Shown in pieces: positions 35,622 through 44,487 of a stretch of 64,000 nucleotides of DNA. Source of the DNA: Salipaludibacillus sp. LMS25 (GTDB lineage Bacteria; Bacillota; Bacilli; Bacillales; Salisediminibacteriaceae); the NCBI RefSeq assembly GCF_024362805.1, contig NZ_CP093299.1:2202001-2266000 (forward strand), given 5' to 3'. The position numbers were made by a program, and so were the translations under genes. The notes beneath the pieces are model-generated. The model made no database searches. It saw nothing but the letters and a program-made list of their open reading frames with translations, and was not told where the DNA came from. How positions within the stretch are numbered: the stretch's first letter is position 1; each line of letters begins with the position of its first letter.

Positions 35622-37283
35622 TTAGGCACTGCTGAATAACTTTAAAAGTAAGATTTCACAAGGATTCTGGGCATTTATGTCGAAGTAAGGTGCAAGGAAA
35701 AACGTAGACTGTTATAAAAAAACCTTGCATGTGGAGGTCGAGAAAACATGTACAATCATTCAGAACATCACATGTTGTTACCTGACGATTTTTTTCTGCC
35801 ATTTGGCGGCAAGTTAAATAAACATAACCGGTGGGTAAAACTGGCGAACCTTATTCCATGGTGGAAAGTAGAAGACCAGTATAAACATCACTTGAAAGAC
35901 CTCACTCAAGGTGCGCACGCTTACTCGGTTCGGCTGGCTCTTGGTGCCCTTATCATTAAAGAAAGGTTAGGGACGAGTGACCGTGAAACGGTGGAGCAGG
36001 TGACTGAGAATCCGTATCTTCAGTACTTTCTAGGCTTGCCAGACTATCAAGAAGACCCACCCTTTCATGCCTCCTCGATGACTCATTTTAGAAAGCGTAT
36101 TACCCGTGACATCTTGAACCAAGTAAATGAATGGGTGGTAGAAGAAGCCCGTGGCTCTTCTAAAGAGGCTGATTCTGATGATGACGACTCTCATCATGGC
36201 TCAGGTGGTGCTTCAAAGTCCTCCGTATCTAAACCAGATCAGCCGGATAAGTCTGAGGAACCACGTTATCATCAAGGAAAGCTGCTCATTGATGCGACAT
36301 GTGCCCCAGCTGATATCACCTATCCGACTGACGTGACTCTTTTGAACAAGAGCCGTGAAAAATTAGAAGGCATGATTGATACCCTTCATGACTCCCTTGG
36401 TGGTAGTCAAAAGAAACCAAGAACATACCGTCAAAAAGCCCGTAAAGAGTATGTGAGTTTGACTAAGCAGAAGAAGCCGTCCAAACGTAAGCTGAGAAAG
36501 GGAATTAGAAAGCAACTCAACTACGTCAAACGTGATCTAAAGCATGTGACAAACTTGGTAGATCAGGTTGGGCTTTCAGCTTTAAGTCGTCGTCAGTATC
36601 GTGATCTCTTAGTGATTCAAGCCGTTTACCGACAACAAAAGCAGATGTACACGTCAAAATCTCATCGAATTGATGACAGAATCGTGAGTATCTCACAACC
36701 GCATGTACGACCGATTGTTCGAGGAAAAGCACACACAAACGTTGAATTTGGTGCGAAACTGTCACTCGTTATGAGGGATGGCTGGGCATTCCTAGATAAC
36801 GTAAGGTGGGATGCCTACCACGAAGGGACAGATTTGAAAAGAGCGATAGCGTCGTACAAAAACCGCTTTGGGTATTATCCAGAAGCTGTTTTAGCAGATC
36901 GGATTTATCTGACACGTGAAAATCGTGCTTATTGCAAGCGAGAAGGGATTCGCCTTAGCGGTCCAAAGCTAGGAAGACCCTCGAAAAAAGAAAATAAAGA
37001 ACAAAAACGAGTCGCCTACCAGGATGCACGTGAGCGAAATGCCATTGAGGGCAAATTCGGAGAAGCCAAACGCACTTATGGTTTAGGGCTTATTCGAGCA
37101 CGTCTAAAAGAGACAAGTGAATCTATTATCGCCCTGCAAGTGTTAAATCTTAACTTGTCGAAGGCCTTAAGGGCTCTTCATTTTTTCTTGCTTATGACAA
37201 CGATCGGATCACTCACGTCAGATAAACGAGACTGTCAGATGAAAACTCATTAAAAGGGATGTTGTTAAGCAACCCCTATTTAG
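35622..37283 (+). mobile_element. IS5-superfamily insertion sequence
   Basis: Imperfect inverted ends are visible: TTTAGGCACTGCTGAATAAC at about 35621-35640 against GTTGTTAAGCAACCCCTATTTAG (reverse sense) at 37261-37283. One intact transposase gene lies between them. A direct target repeat was not identified. Confidence 0.75.
35748..37253 (+). CDS. IS5/IS1182-type DDE transposase
   Basis: 501 aa. The N-terminal domain has LPDDFFLPFGGKLNKHNRW (about residues 11-29) and ENPYLQYFLGLPDY. The DDE residues are visible: Asp in LLIDATCAPADITYPTD (about 178-194), Asp in VLADRIYLTRENR and Glu in AIEGKFGEAKRTYGLG (about 432-447). A low-complexity Asp/Ser/His stretch is near 140-160. The frame is intact. 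Confidence 0.88.
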   Translation: MYNHSEHHMLLPDDFFLPFGGKLNKHNRWVKLANLIPWWKVEDQYKHHLKDLTQGAHAYSVRLALGALIIKERLGTSDRETVEQVTENPYLQYFLGLPDYQEDPPFHASSMTHFRKRITRDILNQVNEWVVEEARGSSKEADSDDDDSHHGSGGASKSSVSKPDQPDKSEEPRYHQGKLLIDATCAPADITYPTDVTLLNKSREKLEGMIDTLHDSLGGSQKKPRTYRQKARKEYVSLTKQKKPSKRKLRKGIRKQLNYVKRDLKHVTNLVDQVGLSALSRRQYRDLLVIQAVYRQQKQMYTSKSHRIDDRIVSISQPHVRPIVRGKAHTNVEFGAKLSLVMRDGWAFLDNVRWDAYHEGTDLKRAIASYKNRFGYYPEAVLADRIYLTRENRAYCKREGIRLSGPKLGRPSKKENKEQKRVAYQDARERNAIEGKFGEAKRTYGLGLIRARLKETSESIIALQVLNLNLSKALRALHFFLLMTTIGSLTSDKRDCQMKTH

Positions 37284-37354
37284 TGTATATATTTTTTATA
37301 TTATTTTGTCAAATTTAAAGAATTTAGGGATGTATTAAAAGCCTTAGCGTAAAA

Positions 37355-37396
37355 GACCGTGGACGCCATCCATAGGGATGGGTCCATGGCCTTTTT
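37355..37396 (+). terminator. Intrinsic terminator
   Basis: GGCCATGGACC pairs with the upstream GACCGTGGACGCC around CATCCATAGGGATG, and TTTTT follows. Confidence 0.65.
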
Positions 37397-37497
37397 GCCT
37401 GTGTTTATGCTGCTTGTTTCTTTTGGTGGCGTTTTCTCACCGCTAGTGGTAGGGTAACGTTATTATACTGAAAGAGGCGATTTTTAACTTGAAACAG

Positions 37498-37545
37498 GGG
37501 CTGTCAAAAGGTCACTTTTAGTGACCTTTTGACAGCTCCTTTTAT
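37498..37545. terminator. Perfect long hairpin with T-tract, invaded by element A
   Basis: GGAGCTGTCAAAAGGTCAC-type arms (37498-37515 and 37521-37539) are perfectly paired, followed by CCTTTTAT. Element A copy 8 starts right after TTTAT, so the element used the terminator's T-tract as its target. Confidence 0.82.
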
Positions 37546-37695
37546 CCCACTCTTAAGGGGCAGTAAAACCCCCACCTCAAAACTTAATAAAATGGAAAAG
37601 TTTTGGGAGATAAACTGCCCCTAAAGGGCCGATAAGTTAAACTAACAATCAGTGGGGGTGAAGGAAAACTCCCACTGATTGAAGCTTAGCTTTAT
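37546..37695 (+). repeat. Hairpin element A, copy 8
   Basis: Near full-length copy with a weakened left stem (TGGAAAAGTTTTGGGAG). It sits between the plus-strand terminator and the minus-strand ABC-F gene. Confidence 0.9.
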
Positions 37696-37740
37696 GTTTA
37701 TGGCTTATTCAATACGCCCTCATCTTAAGAGGGGGCGCTA

Positions 37741-39381
37741 TTAGGAACCCAACTCTTTCAACTGTCTCGTCAAGTCGTTAAATTTCCGATCAAGCTCTGC
37801 GTAGTCTTGGCTTGTGGGATTTGATAGGCTCAATTTCCCTAACACGTCTTGCCGTTCTGTTTCAAGAGCTAACCGTCTATCGGCTGTCGTGTCACGTTCA
37901 GGGGATGGCTTGTGGTCAGTGAGCTGTTTGTGAATGCGCTGCTGTGAAAAAACGAGCCTCGTGTTGGTCGTTTTTTCAATAAAGTAGCGATCGTGTGAGA
38001 CGATGAGAAGGGTGCCGTTATAATGTGATAACGTCTCTTCTAATTGTTCCCGTGAAGGGAGGTCGAGATGATTTGTCGGTTCATCTAACACGAGCACCTC
38101 TTTTTCTTCGAGAATATACGTCATAAGCTTACACTTCACCCGCTCCCCCATACTCATATGTCGGATAGGTTGGGCCCACTGGGAGGCAGTAAACCCTAAA
38201 TGCTTCATCACGTTTTGAACCTTGCCCCGCTCTTTATAGCTGTCTTGCGCAAACAAGTGGGAAGGCGTTTGATCGAGTGGCAAGTCAAAGACGTCTTGTG
38301 TTAAATAACCTATCGTGGCAGAGGGTGAGAGCCACACGTCCCCTTGAGCCGTTTCATGACCCATCAGTATGTTCAAAAAGGTCGTTTTCCCACTACCATT
38401 TGGACCGATAAGAGCGACCTTTTCCCCATGTTGGATTGTAAAGCTGGCATCTTTAAAAAGTGGTTGCTCGTCAAACGACTTTGTCAGCTGTTTTACCTCT
38501 AAAAATCGTTTCCCTACTTTTGTATTGGCGGTCATGGAGAAGTGAACGTCATCATCTTGTTCCACAGGAGCCGCGTTTATTTTTTCTAACTCTTTTTCCA
38601 AGCGCTTCTGTTTAGATTTTACTTGAGCATCCATACGTTTGGCTTTCAAACGGTAATACTCTTTATAGCCTTCTTTTTTCGTCGATTGTGCGTGAGCCTT
38701 TTGTGACCATGAGGTGAGTTCCTTTAATTGGCCTTCTATACGTGCCACCATTTTCTGTTGGTTATCGTATTGGCGTTGCTGGGATTCACGCTTTTGTTTC
38801 CTAGCTTTCATATAGCTCGTATAGTTGCCTTTATGGTCAATCAGTGTCTCATTTTCCAATGACCATATTTTAGTGGATACAGCATCTAAAAAATAGCGGT
38901 CATGGGAGACGAGGATAACCGTTCCACGGTACGCCTTAAGTTGGGTGATTAAAAAGGCGGTGCTGTCATCGTCAAGGTGATTTGTCGGTTCATCTAACAT
39001 GAGAATGTCAGCCTCTAATGCTAGACCTTTTGCAAGGCGTGCTTTCACTTTCTCACCACCGCTTAATTGTGAATAAGGCTGGTTCGGGACATGCCACTTC
39101 TCTAGTAAGGTCACCTCCTGTTTTGTCATATCACCCCTTACGTACGATACCGTTTCTTGCTCGACCATGGCGAAGTTAAGGAAAGTTACCACTTGTTTAA
39201 TCTCCCCTGTGGTGGGGGAGGCATCACCATGTAACATGTGTAAGAACGTGGATTTCCCAGCCCCGTTTTTACCTATAAGCCCGATTATATCACCTTCTTG
39301 CACATGGGTACTGACGTGTTGGAACAGGACGTGATCTTTCACATGGATGCTTACATTGTTTAGCAGTAATAACTCTTTCAA
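37741..39381 (-). CDS. ABC-F ribosome-protection protein (Vga/VmlR-like)
   Basis: 546 aa with two ATPase domains and no membrane segments. Walker A motifs are GLIGKNGAGKST (about residues 32-43) and ALIGPNGSGKTT (about 325-336). Signatures are LSGGEKVKARL and MSMGERVKCKL. Walker B motifs are LMLDEPTNHLD and LVLDEPTNHLD. The basic linker between them (about 195-280) is the element that reaches into the ribosome in this class. Such proteins remove lincosamides, streptogramin A or pleuromutilins. The start is TTG at 39381 with GGAGAGGG upstream; a longer frame would begin in the terminator. A leader-peptide attenuator controls it. Drug range cannot be read. Confidence 0.88.
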   Translation of the reverse strand: MKELLLLNNVSIHVKDHVLFQHVSTHVQEGDIIGLIGKNGAGKSTFLHMLHGDASPTTGEIKQVVTFLNFAMVEQETVSYVRGDMTKQEVTLLEKWHVPNQPYSQLSGGEKVKARLAKGLALEADILMLDEPTNHLDDDSTAFLITQLKAYRGTVILVSHDRYFLDAVSTKIWSLENETLIDHKGNYTSYMKARKQKRESQQRQYDNQQKMVARIEGQLKELTSWSQKAHAQSTKKEGYKEYYRLKAKRMDAQVKSKQKRLEKELEKINAAPVEQDDDVHFSMTANTKVGKRFLEVKQLTKSFDEQPLFKDASFTIQHGEKVALIGPNGSGKTTFLNILMGHETAQGDVWLSPSATIGYLTQDVFDLPLDQTPSHLFAQDSYKERGKVQNVMKHLGFTASQWAQPIRHMSMGERVKCKLMTYILEEKEVLVLDEPTNHLDLPSREQLEETLSHYNGTLLIVSHDRYFIEKTTNTRLVFSQQRIHKQLTDHKPSPERDTTADRRLALETERQDVLGKLSLSNPTSQDYAELDRKFNDLTRQLKELGS

Positions 39382-39409
39382 ACAGACCCTCTCCTTTTTC
39401 CGGGAGAAC

Positions 39410-39446
39410 AAAAAAACCTCCCAATTATGTTGGAAGGATTAGTCAT
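39410..39446 (-). terminator. Conditional terminator in the ABC-F leader
   Basis: CCTTCCAA and TTGGGAGG pair around CATAA, then a T-run on the minus strand. The sequence AGGATTAGTC at 39434-39446 can instead pair with GACTAATCCT at 39511-39520, giving an antiterminator that removes the 5' arm of the terminator. Confidence 0.85.
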
Positions 39447-39547
39447 GGATTACCGCACTTAAATAAGCTATTTAGCATGTGGCTAGATAGGTTACATGTA
39501 AAAATGGGCAGACTAATCCTACTTTTCATCAGCTGAAATAATGCCAT

Positions 39548-39589
39548 TCAACGTTTAAAAAGAGGCTTAGTTATCCATTGGCCACCCAT
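39548..39589 (-). CDS. Leader peptide MGGQWITKPLFKR
   Basis: ATG with GAAAGGA upstream, 13 codons, then TGA, between the promoter and the antiterminator arm. A ribosome slowed on it would favour antitermination. The layout equals that of vmlR-type regulation in B. subtilis. Confidence 0.75.
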   Translation of the reverse strand: MGGQWITKPLFKR

Positions 39590-39615
39590 CAGTCCTTTCG
39601 TGTTATGTTGCGATC

Positions 39616-39644
39616 ATTATAACATGGATGACAACTGGAAACAA
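39616..39644 (-). promoter_or_regulatory. Promoter of the ABC-F leader
   Basis: TTGTTT, 17 bases, TATAAT on the minus strand, about 20-25 bp before the leader peptide. Confidence 0.7.
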
Positions 39645-40180
39645 TGCTTTGTTAAGCAGAGGGGGAGCCACCTAGAGATTAGCATGAGGGTGGGGTGGTT
39701 AAAGGTCTTGCACGAATTGAAAGACTGACCTTAAAAAAGAGGTAAGTGTTGTTAAGCGAGGTGCGGTATGACATAAAAGAAGGGATCAATAGACATGGTG
39801 ACGTCGTGTTTCTGTGCCATAGGGTTTGGAAGCCTCCCCACTACGTGGCCTCTTATTAGAGAATTAGAGCTATAGACCTATAATGATCTTGTGACAGATA
39901 GACAAAATGCGATGTTTCTGTGTTAGATTCAACCGAACAGCTGGATTTACTACAGGCATGATGCCTTTTACATACAATGCCTAACATGACAGGAGAAACA
40001 GACGGATTTATGCTGACACGCCCCGTTACAACTACTAAAAGCGTCATTCTAACGTGACCCTTCCCTCCCAACCCTTCGTATGGATAGACCTCCCCATCTT
40101 TAGCTACCTAATAAAATAGTCATGCATTCAACCACTTTCGACCTATGTCTTTTGTTAAAAGCACCCCAAATTTTTCATGG
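39645..40180. other. Intergenic, no gene seen
   Basis: About 540 bases without a convincing coding frame. A 71-codon minus-strand frame at 39856-40071 has no ribosome site and unusual composition. The stretch leads to the promoter block of the type VII-like operon. Confidence 0.5.
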
Positions 40181-40254
40181 ATTCATGACTTTCGTATGTT
40201 CCTTAGATTGCTTCTTTTACCTTATAATAGTAGGCATTGACTTTAACTGTAACG
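40181..40254 (+). promoter_or_regulatory. Shared promoter block, copy 1
   Basis: TCATGACTTTCGTATGTT, a T-rich spacer, then CCTTATAATAGTAGGCATTGACTTTA. Nearly the same block lies before b1 (44261) and b2 (45711). A -10 box (TATAAT) is clear, the -35 is poor, so the conserved upstream part may bind an activator. It drives the four-gene operon. Confidence 0.75.
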
Positions 40255-40288
40255 AAAATAGAGAGAATAACATAGGGGGTTAAGAGAT

Positions 40289-40630
40289 ATGATTTTAGGT
40301 GGAGTAGTTACGTTGGCATTAATTAAGAAAGGTGGATTAGATGGACCGGCAAAAATTAAAATAAGTGACGAACAGCTGACAGAGATGCTGTCAACGTATC
40401 AATCATTACATGACGAGGTACAGAGCATGCTAGCAGATTTTTTTCAACCGTTAGAAAGTTTAGAAGGTGAAGGAGCCTTTACCGGTGAGGCGGGACAGGC
40501 ATTTACCGAATATTGTACGTTATTAAGAAGCTATTTAGAGGCACGGTATGATTTATCTTTTGAAGAAATAAAATTAACGATTGAACAGTTTCATACAGCA
40601 TTAAGTGAAATTGATCAACTAGATATTTGA
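40289..40630 (+). CDS. Small helical protein, WXG100/LXG-partner-like
   Basis: 113 aa, helical. After a short N-terminal hydrophobic part (MILGGVVTLALIKKGG), two helices flank GEGAFTGEAGQAF (about residues 58-70), a turn like the W-x-G turn of WXG100 and LXG proteins. The C-terminal helix ends ALSEIDQLDI. It heads an operon of three small helical or coiled-coil proteins and one large protein, as in Bacillus LXG toxin loci. Its likely job is a chaperone or partner for type VII secretion. No homologue is firmly recognised. Confidence 0.6.
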   Translation: MILGGVVTLALIKKGGLDGPAKIKISDEQLTEMLSTYQSLHDEVQSMLADFFQPLESLEGEGAFTGEAGQAFTEYCTLLRSYLEARYDLSFEEIKLTIEQFHTALSEIDQLDI

Positions 40631-40639
40631 GGTGAGACG

Positions 40640-40975
40640 ATGTCTAAACAAATTAAAGTAAATGCAGAAGCCATAGAAGGTATAGTGGAAAAGGCGCGTC
40701 AAGTACCAGAGCAACGCATGGACGAAGCGATTGATAAGTTGAAGACCCTTTCGGAGACGTTAAGTACGTGGGAAGGGGAAGCCCCACAAGGTCATGCTGA
40801 GTTATACAAGGAAGTACACTTTGCATTAATTAAGACAAAAATGTTAATGTCCACGATCCTAAAGACACTTGATCAGTCCGTTGAGAGTTTAGCGGAACAA
40901 GATGACGAATTAGGTGAATCAATGAAGGGAAATGTCACGAGAGAAAACGTGATGGATAGTTTATTAGAAGAGTAA
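40640..40975 (+). CDS. WXG100-like protein (YwqI/DUF5344-type position)
   Basis: 111 aa, two long helices around STWEGEAPQGH (about residues 41-51), a W-x-G turn. It is 9 bp after the previous gene with GAGGTGAG before the ATG. WXG100-like proteins form dimers and are secreted or act as partners in type VII systems. Confidence 0.7.
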   Translation: MSKQIKVNAEAIEGIVEKARQVPEQRMDEAIDKLKTLSETLSTWEGEAPQGHAELYKEVHFALIKTKMLMSTILKTLDQSVESLAEQDDELGESMKGNVTRENVMDSLLEE

Positions 40976-41005
40976 TTTAATATTTTAATTAAAGGCAGTG
41001 ATGAG

Positions 41006-41521
41006 ATGGATAACAGTCGTTTAATAACAAGATACAAAGAACAAATGGCATCTAGTGAGGATACGATTACGTCTCTCGTTCGGAGCAATGCCACGTTACA
41101 ATCAAATTATGATGCGGCCACAAGCCGAATAAAAGAGTTAGAAAAAGAACTAGAAACAGTCCTATCCTACAGAAACGCAATGGATAAAGAATTGGCCGCA
41201 TTAGAAGAACTGACGGATGGAGCAGGTTCCCCAATGGGACGCATTAAGTTTTTGGAAACAGGTGTTCTAGAAAGTGGATTTTTAGCAAAAATGGAATCTC
41301 GTGTAGCTGAACGACGACAACGGCAAGCAGCCGCACTGGATAGTATAGCAGCAGCCATAGAACGTCTCGACAAAAAAGCCAGCGAGATTGAGGAAGAAAT
41401 TGAAAGAGAGCGAGCAAAAGCAGCCAACTATAGTCAAATGCTTTCTAGCAACAGTGGAAGAATAAATAATCTCAGATCAGAAATTAAAAGTAGTCGAAGT
41501 CGTTTAAGAGGATTAGTATAA
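41006..41521 (+). CDS. Coiled-coil protein (YwqH/DUF5082-like)
   Basis: 171 aa, nearly all coiled coil: residues about 15-70 and 95-165 with Glu/Lys/Arg heptads (IERLDKKASEIEEEIERE). YwqH-type coiled-coil proteins precede LXG toxins in Bacillus. The order here (WXG-like, coiled coil, large protein) agrees. Confidence 0.65.
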   Translation: MDNSRLITRYKEQMASSEDTITSLVRSNATLQSNYDAATSRIKELEKELETVLSYRNAMDKELAALEELTDGAGSPMGRIKFLETGVLESGFLAKMESRVAERRQRQAAALDSIAAAIERLDKKASEIEEEIERERAKAANYSQMLSSNSGRINNLRSEIKSSRSRLRGLV

Positions 41522-41535
41522 GAGAGGTGAGTCGT

Positions 41536-43002
41536 GTGGGGAATTATATCGCGGATCGGCAACAACTAAGTGATATGGTGGAAGAGCACCAGAGGGTCAT
41601 TAAAGTGTGGGATGAGCATGTTGAAGAATTAAATCAAATGCGAAATAATGTCAACAATTATATCTATAGGAAAGAAATGCAAAAAATTGAAAATGAGCTA
41701 GAAAAAGAGAGAGAAGAGAAAGAGAAAGTTCTTGAATTTTGGAATGGCATGGCCCAAGCAGATTACGATGCTAAAAGGAACTTTCAAACAGCGAGTGAAG
41801 GATTTATTACGATATTTTCAAAGCTTGATACACTAACTCGTGAAATTGGAAAGACGAATGGGAATTTAGAAAAGCTAAATGTTAATGAGATGCAGGATCT
41901 TATTTTTAAAGATAATCTTCTGGTAGAAATGCTATTAAAGAAAATGGGATACAATGGAGTTATGTCAGAAGCAGAAAGAGAATTCCTTTTTCAATATCTG
42001 CAAAATGATTTTCTAGACAATGAGATGTTAGAAGAAATTGAAGAAATTGTGGACCTTATCTTGACTGATGATGTGGAAGCTATAGAAGAAGGTTTAATGA
42101 ATATAATCAATAATAGAGTACTAAAATCAGATGAATCTTTAGAAATGGAAATGGCTAAAATTCAAGCATACTTATTTATGGGCAATTTAACTTCTCATGA
42201 ATTTGCCAAAAATGACCTGGAAGAAGAAGTTAATGAAATACTGCACTCATATTTAAAAATACTTGAAAATTGTAAAGCATTTGGTGACAGAATGAAGTAT
42301 GAAACTGGTTTAGAAGACTTAAATGAAATGAATATTAAAGTTGAAATTGATTATGAAAAATCGAGTATACCGGTTAGTCATATTTTTAAACAAAAAACCA
42401 GAATTTTAGGACCGCATATTGATGATTTTGATGAAACAACGGTGACTTACTACTCGCCTCCAGGAGCGGTTGGCAAAATTAAAATCCAGAATAATAAAGA
42501 ACTAAAAGAGAGTTTAGAGAATTTTACATTTAATCAAGGTGCTAATGAACTTTATAATAAAATTGTTGATGAAATGATAGGACTTACTGGTAAATTTGCA
42601 TTGCCAATAGAGACTGGTAGTTCTATAGTAAATATTTTAAGTGAAAAAGATGAAATTAAAAATACAATTAAAAATGAAGATGCTGAAATAGTTGCTGATC
42701 GGCTGAAGATGGCAGTCATTGTCTCCGAACAGGATTTTTTAGTAACGGAGGATGATCTTAAAATAGTGATGGTACCCACTATGGCTACTTTTGAACTAAT
42801 TGAACGTTGGGAGAAAGCTCATGAGCTTAATTCAGAAATCCCTTTTCCTAGTGAGCAAGTGAATAATCGTGATTGGTATGCAATCAGTGAGTTTTATATT
42901 AATGCTCAAAGTACTTTTAGTGACTATGATGGATTAGACCAATACATACATGATGATAGTATTAGATATCAATCCGTTGAGGAGATGGCCGAAGAGTGGT
43001 AA
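41536..43002 (+). CDS. Large type VII-effector-like protein ending in a b module
   Basis: 488 aa from the GTG at 41536, chosen because GAGAGGTGAG precedes it. Residues 1-90 are coiled coil (MQKIENELEKEREEKEKV). The middle is helical and acidic. Residues about 409-488 match the small b proteins downstream: KIVMVPT, ERWEKA, PSEQVNNRDWYA, and a tail DGLDQYI. No LXG signature is obvious at the N-terminus. The plan of N-terminal helical part plus exchangeable C-terminal module is that of polymorphic toxins. The module's activity is unknown. Confidence 0.65.
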   Translation: MGNYIADRQQLSDMVEEHQRVIKVWDEHVEELNQMRNNVNNYIYRKEMQKIENELEKEREEKEKVLEFWNGMAQADYDAKRNFQTASEGFITIFSKLDTLTREIGKTNGNLEKLNVNEMQDLIFKDNLLVEMLLKKMGYNGVMSEAEREFLFQYLQNDFLDNEMLEEIEEIVDLILTDDVEAIEEGLMNIINNRVLKSDESLEMEMAKIQAYLFMGNLTSHEFAKNDLEEEVNEILHSYLKILENCKAFGDRMKYETGLEDLNEMNIKVEIDYEKSSIPVSHIFKQKTRILGPHIDDFDETTVTYYSPPGAVGKIKIQNNKELKESLENFTFNQGANELYNKIVDEMIGLTGKFALPIETGSSIVNILSEKDEIKNTIKNEDAEIVADRLKMAVIVSEQDFLVTEDDLKIVMVPTMATFELIERWEKAHELNSEIPFPSEQVNNRDWYAISEFYINAQSTFSDYDGLDQYIHDDSIRYQSVEEMAEEW

Positions 43003-43508
43003 AAAAATAGATGCTGATGGAGTGGTATCAAATTTTGAAAAAAGACAAGCTGCTTCATCGTACCAAGAAAAGTCGAATTTTCTTTCTACGCTTTTTGAAA
43101 CAAGTGTTCAAGCAGCTAGGTCCTCCTTTATCTTCAGCTAAAGATCAGTCGCTGTGCTTTTTAGGACATGTGTATTTGAGCTCGTACTTACAGTCATAAT
43201 TATCATAACGATACGCAATTTCTTGAACAGAAGTAGGGACAAAGTAGGGATTCAATCCTTTGATCTCAGGATCCTTTCTCTTATTATAAGCAGTGATCGA
43301 TAAATTTGTTAATAAATCGCTAATCACCCCACATCAAATGTGCCAAAGCCAATCGGAAGCGCAAGCTTCTCGCTCAGTCTGCTCTTGTTGCGAAGAAAGC
43401 TACAATCTAATTGGAACATATAATTATTGTTGAGCCATTTAATCAAATCTTTTATCGTTGAAAAAACGTTCTCAATTCACTGGATAGGTTATAAATCTGA
43501 ATATCAAT
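43003..43508. other. Decayed stretch after the effector-like gene
   Basis: Short frames on both strands (for example 43145-43327 minus, LNPYFVPTSVQEIAYRYD) look protein-like but lack start signals. They may be remnants of inserted genes. No family is recognised. Confidence 0.3.
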
Positions 43509-43548
43509 AGACTTCCTTATCGTATAGTCGCCATAAGGGAGTCTTTTT
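43509..43548 (+). terminator. Intrinsic terminator
   Basis: AGACTTCCTTAT pairs with ATAAGGGAGTCT, then TTTTT. Confidence 0.8.
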
Positions 43549-43564
43549 CCAGTCCTTAGTTTTA

Positions 43565-44086
43565 TTGTACCCATCACTTGGTAAAAATATCATTAATATG
43601 ATGTTAGTAGACGATCAAGCCTATTTAGAAGAAAATGCCTTGGAATTACTAAATTATCCTGATTCATTCGAAAAGACCCTCCATGTAGAGTTCATTGAAG
43701 ATGATTATGCCCTCGTTTTTTATGAGTGGGGCCACATACTAAGTTATAATATGTTTGGTATGGCAGAAATGGAAAAGAATCTGTTCTCATGGGAATTAAT
43801 AACGGCCTATTCGGAATACAGGCCAGAAAATTATTCAATAGAGTGGCTGATAGTTGAGTTGGATGACTACACGGTCATGAGAGGGAGAATAGCTGATGAA
43901 GACATTGATAAAGTGATGCTAAACATGGCCGGAGAGGCGTATGAAGTAGATCATTTTGGAAATGGAAGTAACTACTGGTTTTACATAGGAGAGAAGGAAG
44001 ATTATACGGGAGCAAGCCTTCAAGGCATCTCTGTCTCAGGTGAGGTCATTGAAGAAATAGCGTTCAGTGAAGCAACAGTACAATAA
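43565..44086 (+). CDS. Family a protein, copy 1 (lacks its membrane segment)
   Basis: 173 aa. Shares with the other a proteins VEFIEDDYALVFYEWG (about residues 41-56), EMEKNLFSWELI, the region around YWFYIGEKEDYTGA and the end GEVIEEI. The N-terminal membrane segment of the other copies is missing and the start (TTG, or ATG near 43601) has no clear ribosome site, so the 5' end is probably lost. It follows the effector gene as each a follows a b, which would suit an immunity-type partner; that is inference. Confidence 0.6.
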   Translation: MYPSLGKNIINMMLVDDQAYLEENALELLNYPDSFEKTLHVEFIEDDYALVFYEWGHILSYNMFGMAEMEKNLFSWELITAYSEYRPENYSIEWLIVELDDYTVMRGRIADEDIDKVMLNMAGEAYEVDHFGNGSNYWFYIGEKEDYTGASLQGISVSGEVIEEIAFSEATVQ

Positions 44087-44149
44087 GGAAGGTAAAACGA
44101 TATCAGTAATTTTCTTATTATCTGCTCATGATTCGTTGAGTCTACTAGT

Positions 44150-44186
44150 GCTACGTTCAAAGCATGTTGAACGTAGCGATTTCTTT
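44150..44186 (+). terminator. Terminator after a1
   Basis: GCTACGTTCAA pairs with TTGAACGTAGC around GCATG, then GATTTCTTTT. Confidence 0.8.
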
Positions 44187-44260
44187 TGGCTTAAAACCGA
44201 TAGTCAATCTGTGTCTTTAGACCTGTCGCTCTCTCTGCATCCGGTTTGCTGTTCACCCAC

Positions 44261-44324
44261 ATCATGACTTTTGCCTGTTACGGCAACCGTTTTATTTCCT
44301 TATAATAGTAGGCATTGACTTTAT
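44261..44324 (+). promoter_or_regulatory. Shared promoter block, copy 2, split from its gene by element A
   Basis: TCATGACTTTTGCCTGTTAC, spacer, CCTTATAATAGTAGGCATTGACTTTAT. Element A copy 9 follows directly after TTTAT; in copy 3 the same block runs on uninterrupted. Confidence 0.78.
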
Positions 44325-44428
44325 CCCACTCTTAAGGGGCAGTAAAACCCCCACCTCAAACTTAAGAAGATCGAAAAGTTTAGGTGGGGGATGAAGGAAA
44401 ACTCCCACTGATTGAAGCTTAGCTTTAT
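44325..44428 (+). repeat. Hairpin element A, copy 9 (internally deleted, 104 bp)
   Basis: It has both ends but lacks about 50 central bases. The loss runs from one GTGGGGGAT to the other, so it arose by recombination between these short repeats. It lies in the 5' leader of b1. Confidence 0.9.
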
Positions 44429-44487
44429 AGGTGAGTGAACGTATTCAAGCATATTGAGTTAAATTGAAAAAAGAAAAAGGTGAAAAA

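Noticed and set aside
35748-37253. TnpA that could move the hairpin elements
   Set aside because: It is a DDE transposase with inverted ends, and the IS91-type HUH enzyme at 20857 recognises other ends; neither suits TTTAT-targeted hairpin elements.
41536-43002. Classical LXG toxin with known nuclease end
   Set aside because: No LXG signature at the N-terminus and no known toxin motif at the C-terminus; only the operon layout is LXG-like.
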